Assembly: GCA_051208035.1 (NCBI GenBank)
Contig: JBPJFZ010000001.1
Location: 1-64,000, forward strand
DNA from: JACKOB01 sp024234575
Lineage (GTDB): Bacteria > Pseudomonadota > Gammaproteobacteria > Pseudomonadales > Oleiphilaceae
Direction: 5' to 3'
Length of the DNA stretch: 64,000 nt
This document shows positions 26,066-35,903 of the stretch, in pieces. The notes under the pieces are model-generated. The model was not told where the DNA came from, ran no database searches, and saw only the letters and a program-made list of their open reading frames with translations. Both the position numbers and the translations under genes were made by a program. The stretch's first letter is position 1, and the number at the start of each line of letters is the position of its first letter.

Positions 26066-27397
26066 CTACACCCAAGGCTGTTGCTTAAACGACCAAACCA
26101 ACTCCCCTCGATCCAAATCAAACGGAACAACCTTCAGCACAAACCCTTCTTCATAGGTAAAGTCTGGCAACGGTTCTTGAAACAACTCAGTCTTCGGGTA
26201 AATCAACATCAACGACTTTTCCGCCGCGCCTTTTAAATACTTATGCCCGTAGGCGTATAGCTGATACATATCCGCCTGAGAAATGCCGTATTTATTTTTC
26301 CGGTCTGAGGCATCCAGAAGCTTCCATTTGGTGTCCATCACGCATTGCACTTCTCGCCCCTGTAAGACCAATAAATCTGGGCGTAAGCTGAAAATCCCCT
26401 TGCCTTCATGTTCATCTACCAAAGAGTGTTTTTCTGCTTGGGTTTTTATCGTACAGTCAGTATCGAAATAGTCGTATAGGTTGGCTCTTAAACAATGGGC
26501 CACGTAGTCTTCGAAAATACGCTCCATGGGGTAGAGTAACGACAACGTTGCAACATTACCCACAGAGGCGGTCGGGCCGTTGCCATTTAGCAATAAGCGA
26601 CACCAGGCTAAAACATCACCGTAGTAACTCATACCTCTGCTGCTCACGATGCGCTGAAAATCACCGCGAATATCTGTGCTCGCCGGGACTTCATCGAATA
26701 CAAATCCAAGCTCTCTCGCCAGGCGCTGATTTCTGGGGTTTTGGGTGACGCTAGCCACTTTTGCGAGCGTGGATTTAATTAATCGATTGGCGGGTCTGTT
26801 AACCAAATACTCGTCACACTCGATAGCGAATCGCTCCGGGTGTAGGCTATTGCGCCTTATCTGCTCACTGACAAGCAATCGCCCTTTTAAAAATGTGGCG
26901 TTCTTTCGTTCGCGCACGTAATCGGAGCGTATACCGCGCTTAATCAACTGATTGGTTAGCGCTAAAAATTGACTGATATAAACCTCAAGCAAGGGCATTT
27001 TGGTATCGCGGATTTCAGCGCTGCCTGCTTGTTTAAAGGGACTTTCCCTCAGACATCTCAGCATCTTAATCAGTAGCTGACGCGTGCCATCGGCGGAGCT
27101 TTCATCGTCTTTTCGATAAAGTTTGGGTAGTACTTCAATCTGCGTACCACAGGGTGCCCGAAGCACACCAACATAATTTTGTATCTTAAGCGCGGTTTGT
27201 CGTTGAAAGGTAGTGAGCTTTAAGAATGGCGCAAAATCACCATCGCTTTCGCTGTCTTGGATATACGAGAGCAAAAACTTAAACGCAGGTTTCGGGATAC
27301 CTACCGCATTGGGGAGTTCCGCATGGTTCTCCCCGTCCAGAAGATAACTATGCTCGCGAATCGTGTAGTTACGCTTTACACTCATAGATCCCAACAT
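26066..27397 (-). CDS. mcrC: McrC-type nuclease subunit of a type IV restriction system
   Basis: McrC is the endonuclease partner that stimulates McrB GTP hydrolysis and cuts DNA carrying modified cytosine. The 443 aa protein has a beta-rich N-terminal domain (about 1-150, with GVLRAPCGTQIEVLPKLY, the family-typical phrase) and a C-terminal PD-(D/E)XK nuclease: LRPDLLVLQGREVQCVMDTKWK, that is, Asp in RPD and the DxK pair, then QADMYQLYAYG. It overlaps mcrB by 29 bp, or by 17 bp if translation begins at the second Met at 27385. Both arrangements indicate a coupled mcrBC operon. Confidence 0.92.
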   Translation of the reverse strand: MLGSMSVKRNYTIREHSYLLDGENHAELPNAVGIPKPAFKFLLSYIQDSESDGDFAPFLKLTTFQRQTALKIQNYVGVLRAPCGTQIEVLPKLYRKDDESSADGTRQLLIKMLRCLRESPFKQAGSAEIRDTKMPLLEVYISQFLALTNQLIKRGIRSDYVRERKNATFLKGRLLVSEQIRRNSLHPERFAIECDEYLVNRPANRLIKSTLAKVASVTQNPRNQRLARELGFVFDEVPASTDIRGDFQRIVSSRGMSYYGDVLAWCRLLLNGNGPTASVGNVATLSLLYPMERIFEDYVAHCLRANLYDYFDTDCTIKTQAEKHSLVDEHEGKGIFSLRPDLLVLQGREVQCVMDTKWKLLDASDRKNKYGISQADMYQLYAYGHKYLKGAAEKSLMLIYPKTELFQEPLPDFTYEEGFVLKVVPFDLDRGELVWSFKQQPWV

Positions 27398-30002
27398 AGG
27401 CGGCTTGGCGTTTTAACGCTTTATCATTTCGGCCATAGGTTTTAGCCTCATCGACACCATAATCGAGATTGGCATCATCACCAAAAAGACTCGAATTATT
27501 CAAGGCATTCTCTTTCACAACAATGAATTGATCTTGTTTATCTAACTTTTGGTTATCCCCGAGCACTAAGCGAATTTTCTCCCAGTCTTCGAAAAAGTAT
27601 TCTTCCAGTAACGGCAGTATCTTATTGGCGAAAATATTCTGCAGCATTTCAAATTGCTGATTTGTATCCGCAACCGATAACAGCGGCATAAAGAACGCAT
27701 GCCCTAGTGTATGCTCTCGGTCATACAGCACTTCGATCCGTTTGTTCATGATGGTGAGCATACTGGCGATATCAATGCCATCAACGACCAAATTATCTAA
27801 CGCTGCGATATCTGGCATCATCTCAACAAAATCGAAGCGTCGACGCAGCGCGGTATCCATTAGCGCTAAAGATCTGTCGGCCGTGTTCATAGTGCCGATC
27901 AAATACAGATTACCTGGCACCTGAAATTGCTCTTTTGAATAAGGCAAGGTGACTGACAATGCTTCTTCGGCCCCTGCTCGCTTGCTGGGTTCAATTAGGG
28001 TAATTAGCTCGCCGAAGATGCTGGAAATATTGCCGCGGTTGATTTCGTCGATGATTAAAACACGGTTATCACTTGCTGGGCCAACTTGACCATCTACGAC
28101 ACCAGCCTGCATCACCATATTCACTAACTTAGATAATGGCCCGGGATAACCATTGACGACGAATTTTTCCAAATTACTCTCGATTTTCTCGAAAACACGT
28201 TTCTTTGCAATGTCTTCAATGGTTAATTCTCCCTGTCGAACATAGCTTACCAATTCATTAATCATTTCTCTGTCAAACGGGATTAACGAACCGGTCTTAG
28301 TCGACTGCAAACGAATCATCTCATCCGAAATAGAAGTAATTTCATGTTCCCCATTACCCAGTTTCAGACCGACTGAGAGACTTTCAGAATCGTTGCTTTT
28401 TTCACTCGAAGATAGAAGTGACTGTAACTTCGCCATATCAACGGTTTTAGGCGAAAGCTTGTACAGCGTCATCTGTGAAAACTTTTTTACCATTATGCGT
28501 TCATATGGCAATGATTTTTCGTATACGCGATGCCAGATCACTTTTCGTGTTTGTCCATATTCGGGAAATTCCGGATCAGGCAGACATTGATAGTCTCCGG
28601 TTATTTCGGCGATGGCGCGAAATTTGAAGTTACCGTCACTGACGATGACTAAGTCACCCACGGTCATTTGATTTTTAAAAATATCGACCGAAGTAACTCT
28701 GTAATCTTGAGGTTTAAGTGTTTCTTCATTACGCGCAAATTCTAAGGCGATTTCCTTCCTGGAGTGACAACCTGAAAAATCTATATCTCCACCATAACCC
28801 AGTCTAATCTCATCGACGTCTATGCATTTGTCATAAACGAAAGAATCAGCCCCTAGCGTATTACCCAAAGACATTTTCCAGACCGTTCTGCCAGCCACGT
28901 CAACCGCAGTAGATGATTCTTTCTCAACATGAGGATTTGCCTCCTCGCACAATCGCTTAAAAATACCATCAGAAACTTCGTAAGTTATCTCACCATCTTC
29001 TGAAGTGGCTTTTAACCCTTCAACAAAATCTTCATAAGAAAAGCTCTGATGAAAAGTCACAAACCCGATTCTATTTTCTAATTTTAGTTTTTGAAAACGT
29101 GCATGTAAGGCTGCACGATTAGCCTGGTTTGTTAGATAAAATACAGGGTCAAGGATCTCTAATGCACGATTTACTGTGTGGTATGTTTTTCCTGTTCCTG
29201 GCGGGCCATAGAGGATTTGGTTAAGTGGCAAGTTTGTAGTCCCCTTAGATTCATTTTTCATTTCACTTAGATCATCTTCCTGGTGCTTGCCCTCCTCAGA
29301 GGGTAAGTCTTCGGTATAGTTTTGACAAACCCAAAGAAAGCTCTGAACATCGATTAAATCTTTAGGGCTCCAGCCTGTATTTTCCAATTCACGTTTAACC
29401 GCAGTAAAAAATTCAAATACTTGAATAATTTCATCATCTCTGCCAAAAAGCTTTTCGCCAGTAAGTTCTTCAATCGCTTTACCTACTTCCGTGGTTTTGA
29501 TGAATGCATATTGGTCAGCATCGTTCAACGCCAGGAAAAAGGACGTGAGTGAGCGCAATTGAGCAGCACTAGTATCCTTGTCCGTACCTTCAACTAAAAT
29601 GGCTACCACCGTCTGGAATTTGTTTATGCGATCTTGCAGAGAATCCAAACCAAACAGTAGCTCTGCAACACTGCGTGCAAACTGCGCTCTTTGCGGTGCA
29701 TCGATTGCTCGAAGAAAATCGTTATATCGCCAACCAACGAGGTTTTGAGGTTTATTACCCATACCTACCAGTTTGGCAGTAAACAAACCTGCTAAAGAAT
29801 CACATAAGGCTTCAAGGCCAGCATCTGACTCGGGTAAATGCTTCAAGCCTTCACGGCATGAACTTTCAAAAAGTGCATTTAACTCGACCTTGTAATTACG
29901 CTCTCGTTCAAGGTAAGTGATGGTATTAAAGTTTTCGCAAGCAGGGAAAAAAGCTGCGAATTTATTCTGATATTGCTTGAGCGTGTTTTTATTTATTTTC
30001 AT
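27369..30002 (-). CDS. mcrB: McrB-type GTPase with inserted EVE/PUA-like domain
   Basis: This 877 aa AAA+ subunit belongs to a type IV restriction complex. Order of parts: an N-terminal helical domain (about 30-228, ending PKDLIDVQSFLWVCQNY), a linker, Walker A GPPGTGKT (266-273), an insert (about 373-516), Walker B IIDEINRGN (650-658) and the sensor region IGTMNTADRSLALMDTALRRRF with the McrB MNTADRS signature. The insert starts VWKMSLGN and contains VGDLVIVSDGNFKFRAIAEITGDY..., the pattern of EVE/PUA-type domains that flip and read modified bases. So the modification sensor seems to be within the ATPase region, not at the N-terminus. The N-terminal domain reappears in the divergent gene at 30356. 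Confidence 0.92.
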   Translation of the reverse strand: MKINKNTLKQYQNKFAAFFPACENFNTITYLERERNYKVELNALFESSCREGLKHLPESDAGLEALCDSLAGLFTAKLVGMGNKPQNLVGWRYNDFLRAIDAPQRAQFARSVAELLFGLDSLQDRINKFQTVVAILVEGTDKDTSAAQLRSLTSFFLALNDADQYAFIKTTEVGKAIEELTGEKLFGRDDEIIQVFEFFTAVKRELENTGWSPKDLIDVQSFLWVCQNYTEDLPSEEGKHQEDDLSEMKNESKGTTNLPLNQILYGPPGTGKTYHTVNRALEILDPVFYLTNQANRAALHARFQKLKLENRIGFVTFHQSFSYEDFVEGLKATSEDGEITYEVSDGIFKRLCEEANPHVEKESSTAVDVAGRTVWKMSLGNTLGADSFVYDKCIDVDEIRLGYGGDIDFSGCHSRKEIALEFARNEETLKPQDYRVTSVDIFKNQMTVGDLVIVSDGNFKFRAIAEITGDYQCLPDPEFPEYGQTRKVIWHRVYEKSLPYERIMVKKFSQMTLYKLSPKTVDMAKLQSLLSSSEKSNDSESLSVGLKLGNGEHEITSISDEMIRLQSTKTGSLIPFDREMINELVSYVRQGELTIEDIAKKRVFEKIESNLEKFVVNGYPGPLSKLVNMVMQAGVVDGQVGPASDNRVLIIDEINRGNISSIFGELITLIEPSKRAGAEEALSVTLPYSKEQFQVPGNLYLIGTMNTADRSLALMDTALRRRFDFVEMMPDIAALDNLVVDGIDIASMLTIMNKRIEVLYDREHTLGHAFFMPLLSVADTNQQFEMLQNIFANKILPLLEEYFFEDWEKIRLVLGDNQKLDKQDQFIVVKENALNNSSLFGDDANLDYGVDEAKTYGRNDKALKRQAAYVGIYECKA

Positions 30003-30355
30003 CTAAAACTCAGAGGAACCCTTTATTGAAAACTCGATAAAACAAGTCTGTTACTATTGAGTGAATAGAGTAACACGTGGGCATTTGTCGTCCCGTTTGT
30101 TTAACATATCAATGTGTTACGATATTTAAACTATAGTAGAAAAAGAAAAATAAACAGACGAACAGCCATATCTACCCAAAAATGATTCAGGGTGCTAATT
30201 AGTCAACTATCCTCAAACTTAATGAATCAAATGAGCAAAAGCAGTTTGCGACAGATTAAGTCGCATCAACAAGTAATATCGAAACTGAACTTACTTGTTA
30301 TGCCGTAAATTGCTGATTTGCAGTACCGAATTAAACGTTAATAAGGATAAACGCA
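30003..30355. other. Divergent promoter region, no gene seen
   Basis: This A+T-rich 353 bp gap separates mcrB from the divergent DUF3553-like gene. It must hold both promoters. I see no coding potential and no clear operator palindrome. Confidence 0.5.
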
Positions 30356-31276
30356 ATGACTTTAAAAAAAGGCACCTATGTTCGACACCCTAAACCCGAA
30401 ATTGATGGGAAATGGGGGGTAGGAATCGTCACCGAGGATGAAACAAATAACATCGTATCTGCTTATTTTGAGCATGTAGCGGAAACAAAAAATATTCGTA
30501 CCGACCTTGTCCAATTAGTAGTCGAAGAGAATCCTGGCAAAGCGGCTACTTACCTGCAAAATGCGATTTATGAATGCCGCGGAGATAGACTGCCTTTCCC
30601 AATGGTAGTGGAAAAGTTTCTTAACGACTTTCCTGGTGGCCTTCAAGGCGAGATGTATACTAAAACGGAGAGAGATTATAAAGTCGAGGCGCACGAACTA
30701 GCTAAAGACCTACTTGCAAAAGACAGATTTGCACAACTGATAGAGACCAAGAATTGGGGGACACTATCAACCGATATCAAACGCCTTTTTAATAAGACGA
30801 ACTTACTGGCATCTTTCGAATCAATCAAACTCAATGATGCGCTGAAGTCCGCGGAAATAGCCGAAAAAGTCTGTTACGCATTTTACGATCTTCTCTATGG
30901 TGAGCAGTCCCTTGCTCAACGAATAGAAAAGGCTGAGCGAACTCTCGACTTATACGAACTCGGTAAATGGCCCATTATTACTTACCTGTTGTTTATCCTA
31001 TTTCCAGACAAATATATGTTTGTTAAGCCGCAAATGACGAAAGAAGCGGCCGAAAAAAGAGGTTTTGAGATTCTTTACTCTTCCAAGGTAAATGGCAGTA
31101 CTTATGAGCGGGTACTTTTATTTGCCAAAGATCTACTCGAAAGGCTAAATAACGACCCACGTATAGAACTACACCCTCGCGACATGATCGATGTACAAGG
31201 ATTTATGTGGTGCACTTTTGCCAGTGGCTGGACTTCTGATGAGATTAAAAAGGGCCAGGAAAAGTATTCCAAATAG
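30356..31276 (+). CDS. DUF3553-like protein with an McrB N-terminal-type domain
   Basis: The 306 aa protein begins with a small SH3/CarD-like barrel (1-55: LKKGTYVRHPKPEIDGKWGV...VSAYFEHV), the DUF3553-type pattern. Residues about 101-290 then parallel the McrB N-terminal domain encoded next door: TERDYKVEAHELA against RERNYKVELNALF, and HPRDMIDVQGFMWC against SPKDLIDVQSFLWV, with a similar helical stretch between. It has no ATPase or nuclease motif. I infer a sensor, specificity or adaptor protein of the McrBC module, perhaps swapping with or capping the McrB N-terminus. It is divergent from mcrB and ends in a shared terminator with hsdR. Confidence 0.7.
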   Translation: MTLKKGTYVRHPKPEIDGKWGVGIVTEDETNNIVSAYFEHVAETKNIRTDLVQLVVEENPGKAATYLQNAIYECRGDRLPFPMVVEKFLNDFPGGLQGEMYTKTERDYKVEAHELAKDLLAKDRFAQLIETKNWGTLSTDIKRLFNKTNLLASFESIKLNDALKSAEIAEKVCYAFYDLLYGEQSLAQRIEKAERTLDLYELGKWPIITYLLFILFPDKYMFVKPQMTKEAAEKRGFEILYSSKVNGSTYERVLLFAKDLLERLNNDPRIELHPRDMIDVQGFMWCTFASGWTSDEIKKGQEKYSK

Positions 31277-31283
31277 ACGTATT

Positions 31284-31324
31284 GTGGCATTTTCTTTCCG
31301 TTATTTTTTCCGAAAAAATGCCAC
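31284..31324. terminator. Convergent terminator of 30356 gene and hsdR
   Basis: GTGGCATTTT and AAAATGCCAC form a 10 bp stem around a T-rich 21-base loop, between two convergent stop codons. The second arm reaches the hsdR stop. Confidence 0.6.
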
Positions 31325-34300
31325 TACACACTCCAACTCTGGCTAAGCACCTCAGCTTGCTTTAGGCAAAGATCAATCGCTTCATCTGTCTTATCAGGCG
31401 GATACTTCCATTTGCGTAACGCACGCCTAACCAGGTTACGCAATTTTGCTCTAACACTGTCCCTCACCTGCCAATCTACGGTGGTCGATTTTCGAAGTTG
31501 TTGAGTCACGTACTTGGCGAGTTCACGGAGGTTATTGTCACCCAGTTCTTTCACAGCAGATTCGTTTTGTATAAGCGCACGGTAAAATGCAATCTCGTCT
31601 GGGTTGAGACCAGACTTTGCTGCCAACTCGGCATCGGCGGCCATGTCTTTGGCCATTTTGATGAGTTCTTCAATCACCTGTGCCGTTTCAATGGCACGGT
31701 TATGGTATTTGCGCAGGGTTTCCATAATGCGGTCGGAGTATTTCTTCTCTGACACCACATCGGTTTTCATTCGCGCTTTGACTTCGTCTCTGAGCAGGCG
31801 CTCTAACAAATCCACTGCCAGATTCTTTTCCTTTATATTGGCAACGTCTTCTAAAAACTCCGCTGACAACAAGCCGACATTAGGTTTGTCTAAACCAACC
31901 AAGGCAAAAATATCTTCCACGCCATCGGCGATAATGGCATTGTCGATTATTTGCTTGAGAGCGGTGTTCTTTTCTTCGTCAGTGCGGCGTTTATCGACCG
32001 TGGTGAACTTGCTGATGGCATTTTTAATCGCATCGAAAAAAGCGATTTCTTTGCCGTAGGCTTTCGCTTCATCCAATGTACTACAGAGGGTATAGGCAGA
32101 ACGGATTTTTGCCATGATATCGAGAAAGCGCTTCTTGCCATCCAGCTCACCGTTACTTGAGTTTGGCAAACTTAGGATGTGATTCATTACCTTTGGCAAT
32201 AATTGCAAGGCATTGGTTTCGAAATCTGCATAATTACAGCCGTGCATCATGGCGTGCACTTTGTCGATGTTTTCTAGCAAGATCGCGAAGGCTTCATGGG
32301 TATCGACTGTGGGCCTACCTCTACCGTTCGAGTTGGTATAGGTTTTTAGCGCGTGTTTCAGCTCATTTGCGATGCCTATGTAATCCACCACCAAACCACC
32401 GGGCTTATCTTTAAACACACGGTTTACCCTTGCAATGGCCTGCATCAGGTTATGGCCTTTCATAGGTTTGTCGATATACATGGTATGACAGTTGGGCGCA
32501 TCAAAGCCGGTGAGCCACATATCCCGCACGATCACTAATTGCAGTGGGTCTTTTACATCTTTAAAGCGTTTTTCAAATAGTTTCTTCGTCTCTTTATTGT
32601 GAATATGCGGTTGCAGCTTGGCTTTATCTGCGGCGGCCCCCGTCATCACGATTTTGATTGCGCCTTTGGAAGGGTCCAGGTCGTGCCATTCAGGCTTGAT
32701 GGCGACGATAGCGTTGTACATATCCACACAGATTTCACGGCTCATGCAGACGATCATGCCTTTACCTGGCATGGCGGCAATACGGGTTTCAAAGTGGTTC
32801 ACTAGATCTGTGCCCACTTGTTGCATACGCGGCTCGCTACCTACCAACTTTTCTAAGGCCGCCCATTTTGATTTGGTGTTTTCACGGATGGCGACATCTT
32901 CTTCGTCTTCGATTACCTCGTCCACATCATCGTTTAAGGCTTCAATATCGGCAGCATTAATATCCAGTTTGGCCAAGCGCGATTCGTAATAAATCGGCAC
33001 CGTTGCCCCGTCGTCCACGGCATCTTGAATGTCATAGATAGAAACATAACCACCAAATACCGCTCGGGTGTCTTTGTCAGCGGAATCAATAGGTGTGCCA
33101 GTAAAACCAATAAACGAGGCTTCGGGCAAGGCATCTCGCATATGTTTGGAATAACCAAACGTGTATTTACCGGTGTTCGTGTTGAACTTGGCCTTATCAC
33201 CATACTGACTGCGGTGCGCTTCATCACTCACCACCACGATATTGTGACGATTACTCAGTACAGGGTGAGCGGTCTCATCCCCGAGCAAAGCAAACTTCTG
33301 CACAGTAGTAAAAATAATACCGCCCGCTTGACGTGCAGCTAATATCTCACGCAGTTCATCCCTATCACCGGCTTGAACCGGCGTTTGTTTTAAGGTTTCT
33401 GCCGCCATAGCAAAGGTGTTAAAAAGCTGACCATCGAGATCATTACGATCGGTCACCACTACAATGGTCGGGTTGTTCATTTCAGGTTGCGCCAGCAATT
33501 TACCGGCATAACACACCATCGAGATAGATTTACCCGAGCCTTGGGTATGCCAAACTACCCCTGCCTTACCCGAGCCAGGCTTTACCCTTTCGGCATAGTT
33601 GGCGCGTGGTTCCGTAACATCACCTTGTTGCGGGCGGTGGGCAGCAATCACTGTGGCCTTTACCGCTTCGCGCACAGCATGGAATTGATGATAGCCCGCA
33701 ATTTTCTTAATAATCGCATCACCATCACTCTCGAATAACACAAAGTGGCGAATGTAATCTAAAAACAATTCGGGTTTAAAAAAGCCTTTGACCAAGGTTT
33801 CTAAAAAGTATTCAAACAGCGGTTTATCATGCTCATTGTCCACCACTCGCCAAGGCAAAAAGCGCTCTTTATTGGCAGTCAGTGACCCTACCCGCGCATT
33901 TAAGCCGTCACTCACCACCAAGGCTTCGTTAAATATAAACAGATCGGGGATTTCTTCTTTATAGGTCTGCAACTGCTGATAGGCTGACCAGATATCGGCA
34001 TTACTGTCAGCGGGATTTTTAAGCTCTAATACTGCCAGCGGCAGACCATTAATAAACACAATTACATCTGGGCGGCGATTACCTTTACTACCGACAATGG
34101 TGAACTGGTTAACCACTAAAAATTGGTTATTGCTTACGTTCGCAAAATCCAACAGCTTTACATAATCGGTTTTTTCATTACCCGCGTTATCTTTAAATTC
34201 TACCTTTACTCCTTCTAGCAACAACCGATGAAAGGCTTTGTTGTTGTTAATCAGCACCGGGCTTTCAGGTATCGCTATTTGCAATGCCACCTGCTCTAAG

Positions 34301-34491
34301 GTGGCGACAGGGATATGCCGATTAATCACCTTTAAACGAGTTAGCAAGCGTTCCCTAAGAATGATTTGACGATAATCAATACGCTCTGGGTTGGCGCTAT
34401 CAGGGGCGATGTCGTAACCACAGATATAGTCGTAACCGATGGCTTGAAACCAGTCGAGGCAGAGTTGTTCCAGTTGGTCTTCGGTGATCAT
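31324..34491 (-). CDS. hsdR: Type I restriction enzyme, endonuclease/translocase subunit
   Basis: HsdR translocates DNA with ATP and cleaves it far from the recognition site. In this 1055 aa protein the N-terminal nuclease has PD at 141-142 and ELK at 156-158 (RPDVIVF...AVLELKNP), followed by Walker A TQGSGKS (316-322), VVSDEAHRSQYG (DEAH-like motif II), SFIGFTGTP and the C-terminal helicase half with MIVCMS and ARVNRVFKDKPGG. It seems intact. It is the last gene of the operon: its ATG overlaps the stop of the TPR/cold-shock gene as ATGA. A diverged copy of its first 19 codons sits at 40610-40669, beside the gene that would normally precede it. Confidence 0.95.
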   Translation of the reverse strand: MITEDQLEQLCLDWFQAIGYDYICGYDIAPDSANPERIDYRQIILRERLLTRLKVINRHIPVATLEQVALQIAIPESPVLINNNKAFHRLLLEGVKVEFKDNAGNEKTDYVKLLDFANVSNNQFLVVNQFTIVGSKGNRRPDVIVFINGLPLAVLELKNPADSNADIWSAYQQLQTYKEEIPDLFIFNEALVVSDGLNARVGSLTANKERFLPWRVVDNEHDKPLFEYFLETLVKGFFKPELFLDYIRHFVLFESDGDAIIKKIAGYHQFHAVREAVKATVIAAHRPQQGDVTEPRANYAERVKPGSGKAGVVWHTQGSGKSISMVCYAGKLLAQPEMNNPTIVVVTDRNDLDGQLFNTFAMAAETLKQTPVQAGDRDELREILAARQAGGIIFTTVQKFALLGDETAHPVLSNRHNIVVVSDEAHRSQYGDKAKFNTNTGKYTFGYSKHMRDALPEASFIGFTGTPIDSADKDTRAVFGGYVSIYDIQDAVDDGATVPIYYESRLAKLDINAADIEALNDDVDEVIEDEEDVAIRENTKSKWAALEKLVGSEPRMQQVGTDLVNHFETRIAAMPGKGMIVCMSREICVDMYNAIVAIKPEWHDLDPSKGAIKIVMTGAAADKAKLQPHIHNKETKKLFEKRFKDVKDPLQLVIVRDMWLTGFDAPNCHTMYIDKPMKGHNLMQAIARVNRVFKDKPGGLVVDYIGIANELKHALKTYTNSNGRGRPTVDTHEAFAILLENIDKVHAMMHGCNYADFETNALQLLPKVMNHILSLPNSSNGELDGKKRFLDIMAKIRSAYTLCSTLDEAKAYGKEIAFFDAIKNAISKFTTVDKRRTDEEKNTALKQIIDNAIIADGVEDIFALVGLDKPNVGLLSAEFLEDVANIKEKNLAVDLLERLLRDEVKARMKTDVVSEKKYSDRIMETLRKYHNRAIETAQVIEELIKMAKDMAADAELAAKSGLNPDEIAFYRALIQNESAVKELGDNNLRELAKYVTQQLRKSTTVDWQVRDSVRAKLRNLVRRALRKWKYPPDKTDEAIDLCLKQAEVLSQSWSV

Positions 34492-35903
34492 ACGTTGCCT
34501 ACAAGTTCCAAAGTTATTGCTTTCCAGCCTAGTTTATTTTTCGTTTTATCAAAATTAAGAATTTTAATGACATTAACAATCTGGCCATCAATTCCCTCAG
34601 TAACCAAGTTAGGCGGGATGAAAATATCATTAACAAAACCAAATCCTTTTTCTGCCACTCGGATTTCACCCTGTTCCGAGCCAACATCATTCATCGCAAT
34701 GGCATTACAGGGCTCAGCAGTGATAACGGCCCCATCTTCAGCGGAAATCTTCAGGAGAACATAGCTCCCCACCAAAGGAAGGTCTTTAGCTTTATACAAG
34801 CCCAAACGAACAGAGTAACTGCATTTATGATCTCGGTAAGCATGAAAACCTTTTCCCGACTTATGAATATTCGAAACAACCGCTACACACTGTTCAGCAG
34901 GGCCGTACAACAAATCCAATGCCCCCTCCGCTCGAGTCTGCATGAATTCCGAAAAAGTACTTGTATCAACTGTGTTATCAAACCAAGGCTGAGACGATAA
35001 ACGCTCAAGGTCTGCCTTAACCTTCCAACCATTTTTTTCATAGCAACTCACAGCGCGCTTTATGCACATTGAAGCTTCGGCTACGTGTCCTGTTGAGGCC
35101 AACAAAGGTGCTACCCCCTTCAAAAGAGGCAAAGCGAATTTTTCATCACGCGCGTGCACTAAACCTTTACACAAAAGCATCGTGGCGAAGTTAGCGTCTT
35201 CTTTTCTATACGTGGCTGCTAATGCCCCCCATGCCCAAGACTCGTTTTGCTTTTTACGCAGCAGGGGGATCACGAGTTCTCTAGCTTGATCATACCGGCC
35301 CGCTAAAACTAAGCATTTTGCTTGATCATAATCCAGCCATATCAAATTCTTCTGATCCCGTCCTTCTTTTCTGGTCTGATCAAACAGCAATAGTAGCGGG
35401 TCAACGCCAATCTTTCTTACCTGCTCGTGTTCCATCCAAGACTTAGCCACCTTCCTTGCAAACTTGAGCATCAAACTTGGCGACTCCCCCATTTCACTTT
35501 GATAAGGTATTTTATCTTCAGCTTCAAACAAGCTGCTACCAAACGGAATCAGCAACAACACCAATTTTGGAATGCACTCAATGTTCTTTTGGAACAGTAA
35601 CAACAAGCTGCGATATTCAAAGCCACCGGGCGGAATATTGAGCCATATCACCCAATCCAGCAGAAAGTTAATACGTTCTAACTCACTCGAAGTAGGGTTC
35701 AAGTTACCACTGTTCTTTTGCGCTCTTTCTTTTATTGGCTCCTGAACTCGCTTCAAATAGTCGTAGCAAACCCAGAAGAACGCGCCCTTTAAATAAGTAT
35801 CGTTAGGGTTGGCTTGCACAGCCGGGCAGCCCAAATCCCAAGCTTCCGGAAGCTTACCGGCTTTGCGAAGATTGGTTACAGTTCGGCTGAGCGGTTCACT
35901 CAT
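34488..35903 (-). CDS. TPR-like protein with C-terminal cold-shock/S1-type OB domain
   Basis: The 471 aa protein has an N-terminal helical array (about 1-330; TPR-like pairs such as AGKLPEAWDLGCPAVQANPND and AGRYDQARELVIPLLRKKQNE) and a C-terminal region of two beta modules. The last one (about 395-467) reads GEIRVAEKGFGFVNDIFIPP...GQIVNVIKIL...GWKA, the wording of a cold-shock/S1 OB fold that binds RNA or single-stranded DNA. TPR plus S1/CSD proteins of this type have been predicted as parts of nuclease-based conflict systems (TOTE-like); that assignment is from memory and unverified. It overlaps the helicase gene by 1 bp and hsdR by 4 bp, so it belongs to the restriction operon. Confidence 0.75.
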   Translation of the reverse strand: MSEPLSRTVTNLRKAGKLPEAWDLGCPAVQANPNDTYLKGAFFWVCYDYLKRVQEPIKERAQKNSGNLNPTSSELERINFLLDWVIWLNIPPGGFEYRSLLLLFQKNIECIPKLVLLLIPFGSSLFEAEDKIPYQSEMGESPSLMLKFARKVAKSWMEHEQVRKIGVDPLLLLFDQTRKEGRDQKNLIWLDYDQAKCLVLAGRYDQARELVIPLLRKKQNESWAWGALAATYRKEDANFATMLLCKGLVHARDEKFALPLLKGVAPLLASTGHVAEASMCIKRAVSCYEKNGWKVKADLERLSSQPWFDNTVDTSTFSEFMQTRAEGALDLLYGPAEQCVAVVSNIHKSGKGFHAYRDHKCSYSVRLGLYKAKDLPLVGSYVLLKISAEDGAVITAEPCNAIAMNDVGSEQGEIRVAEKGFGFVNDIFIPPNLVTEGIDGQIVNVIKILNFDKTKNKLGWKAITLELVGNV

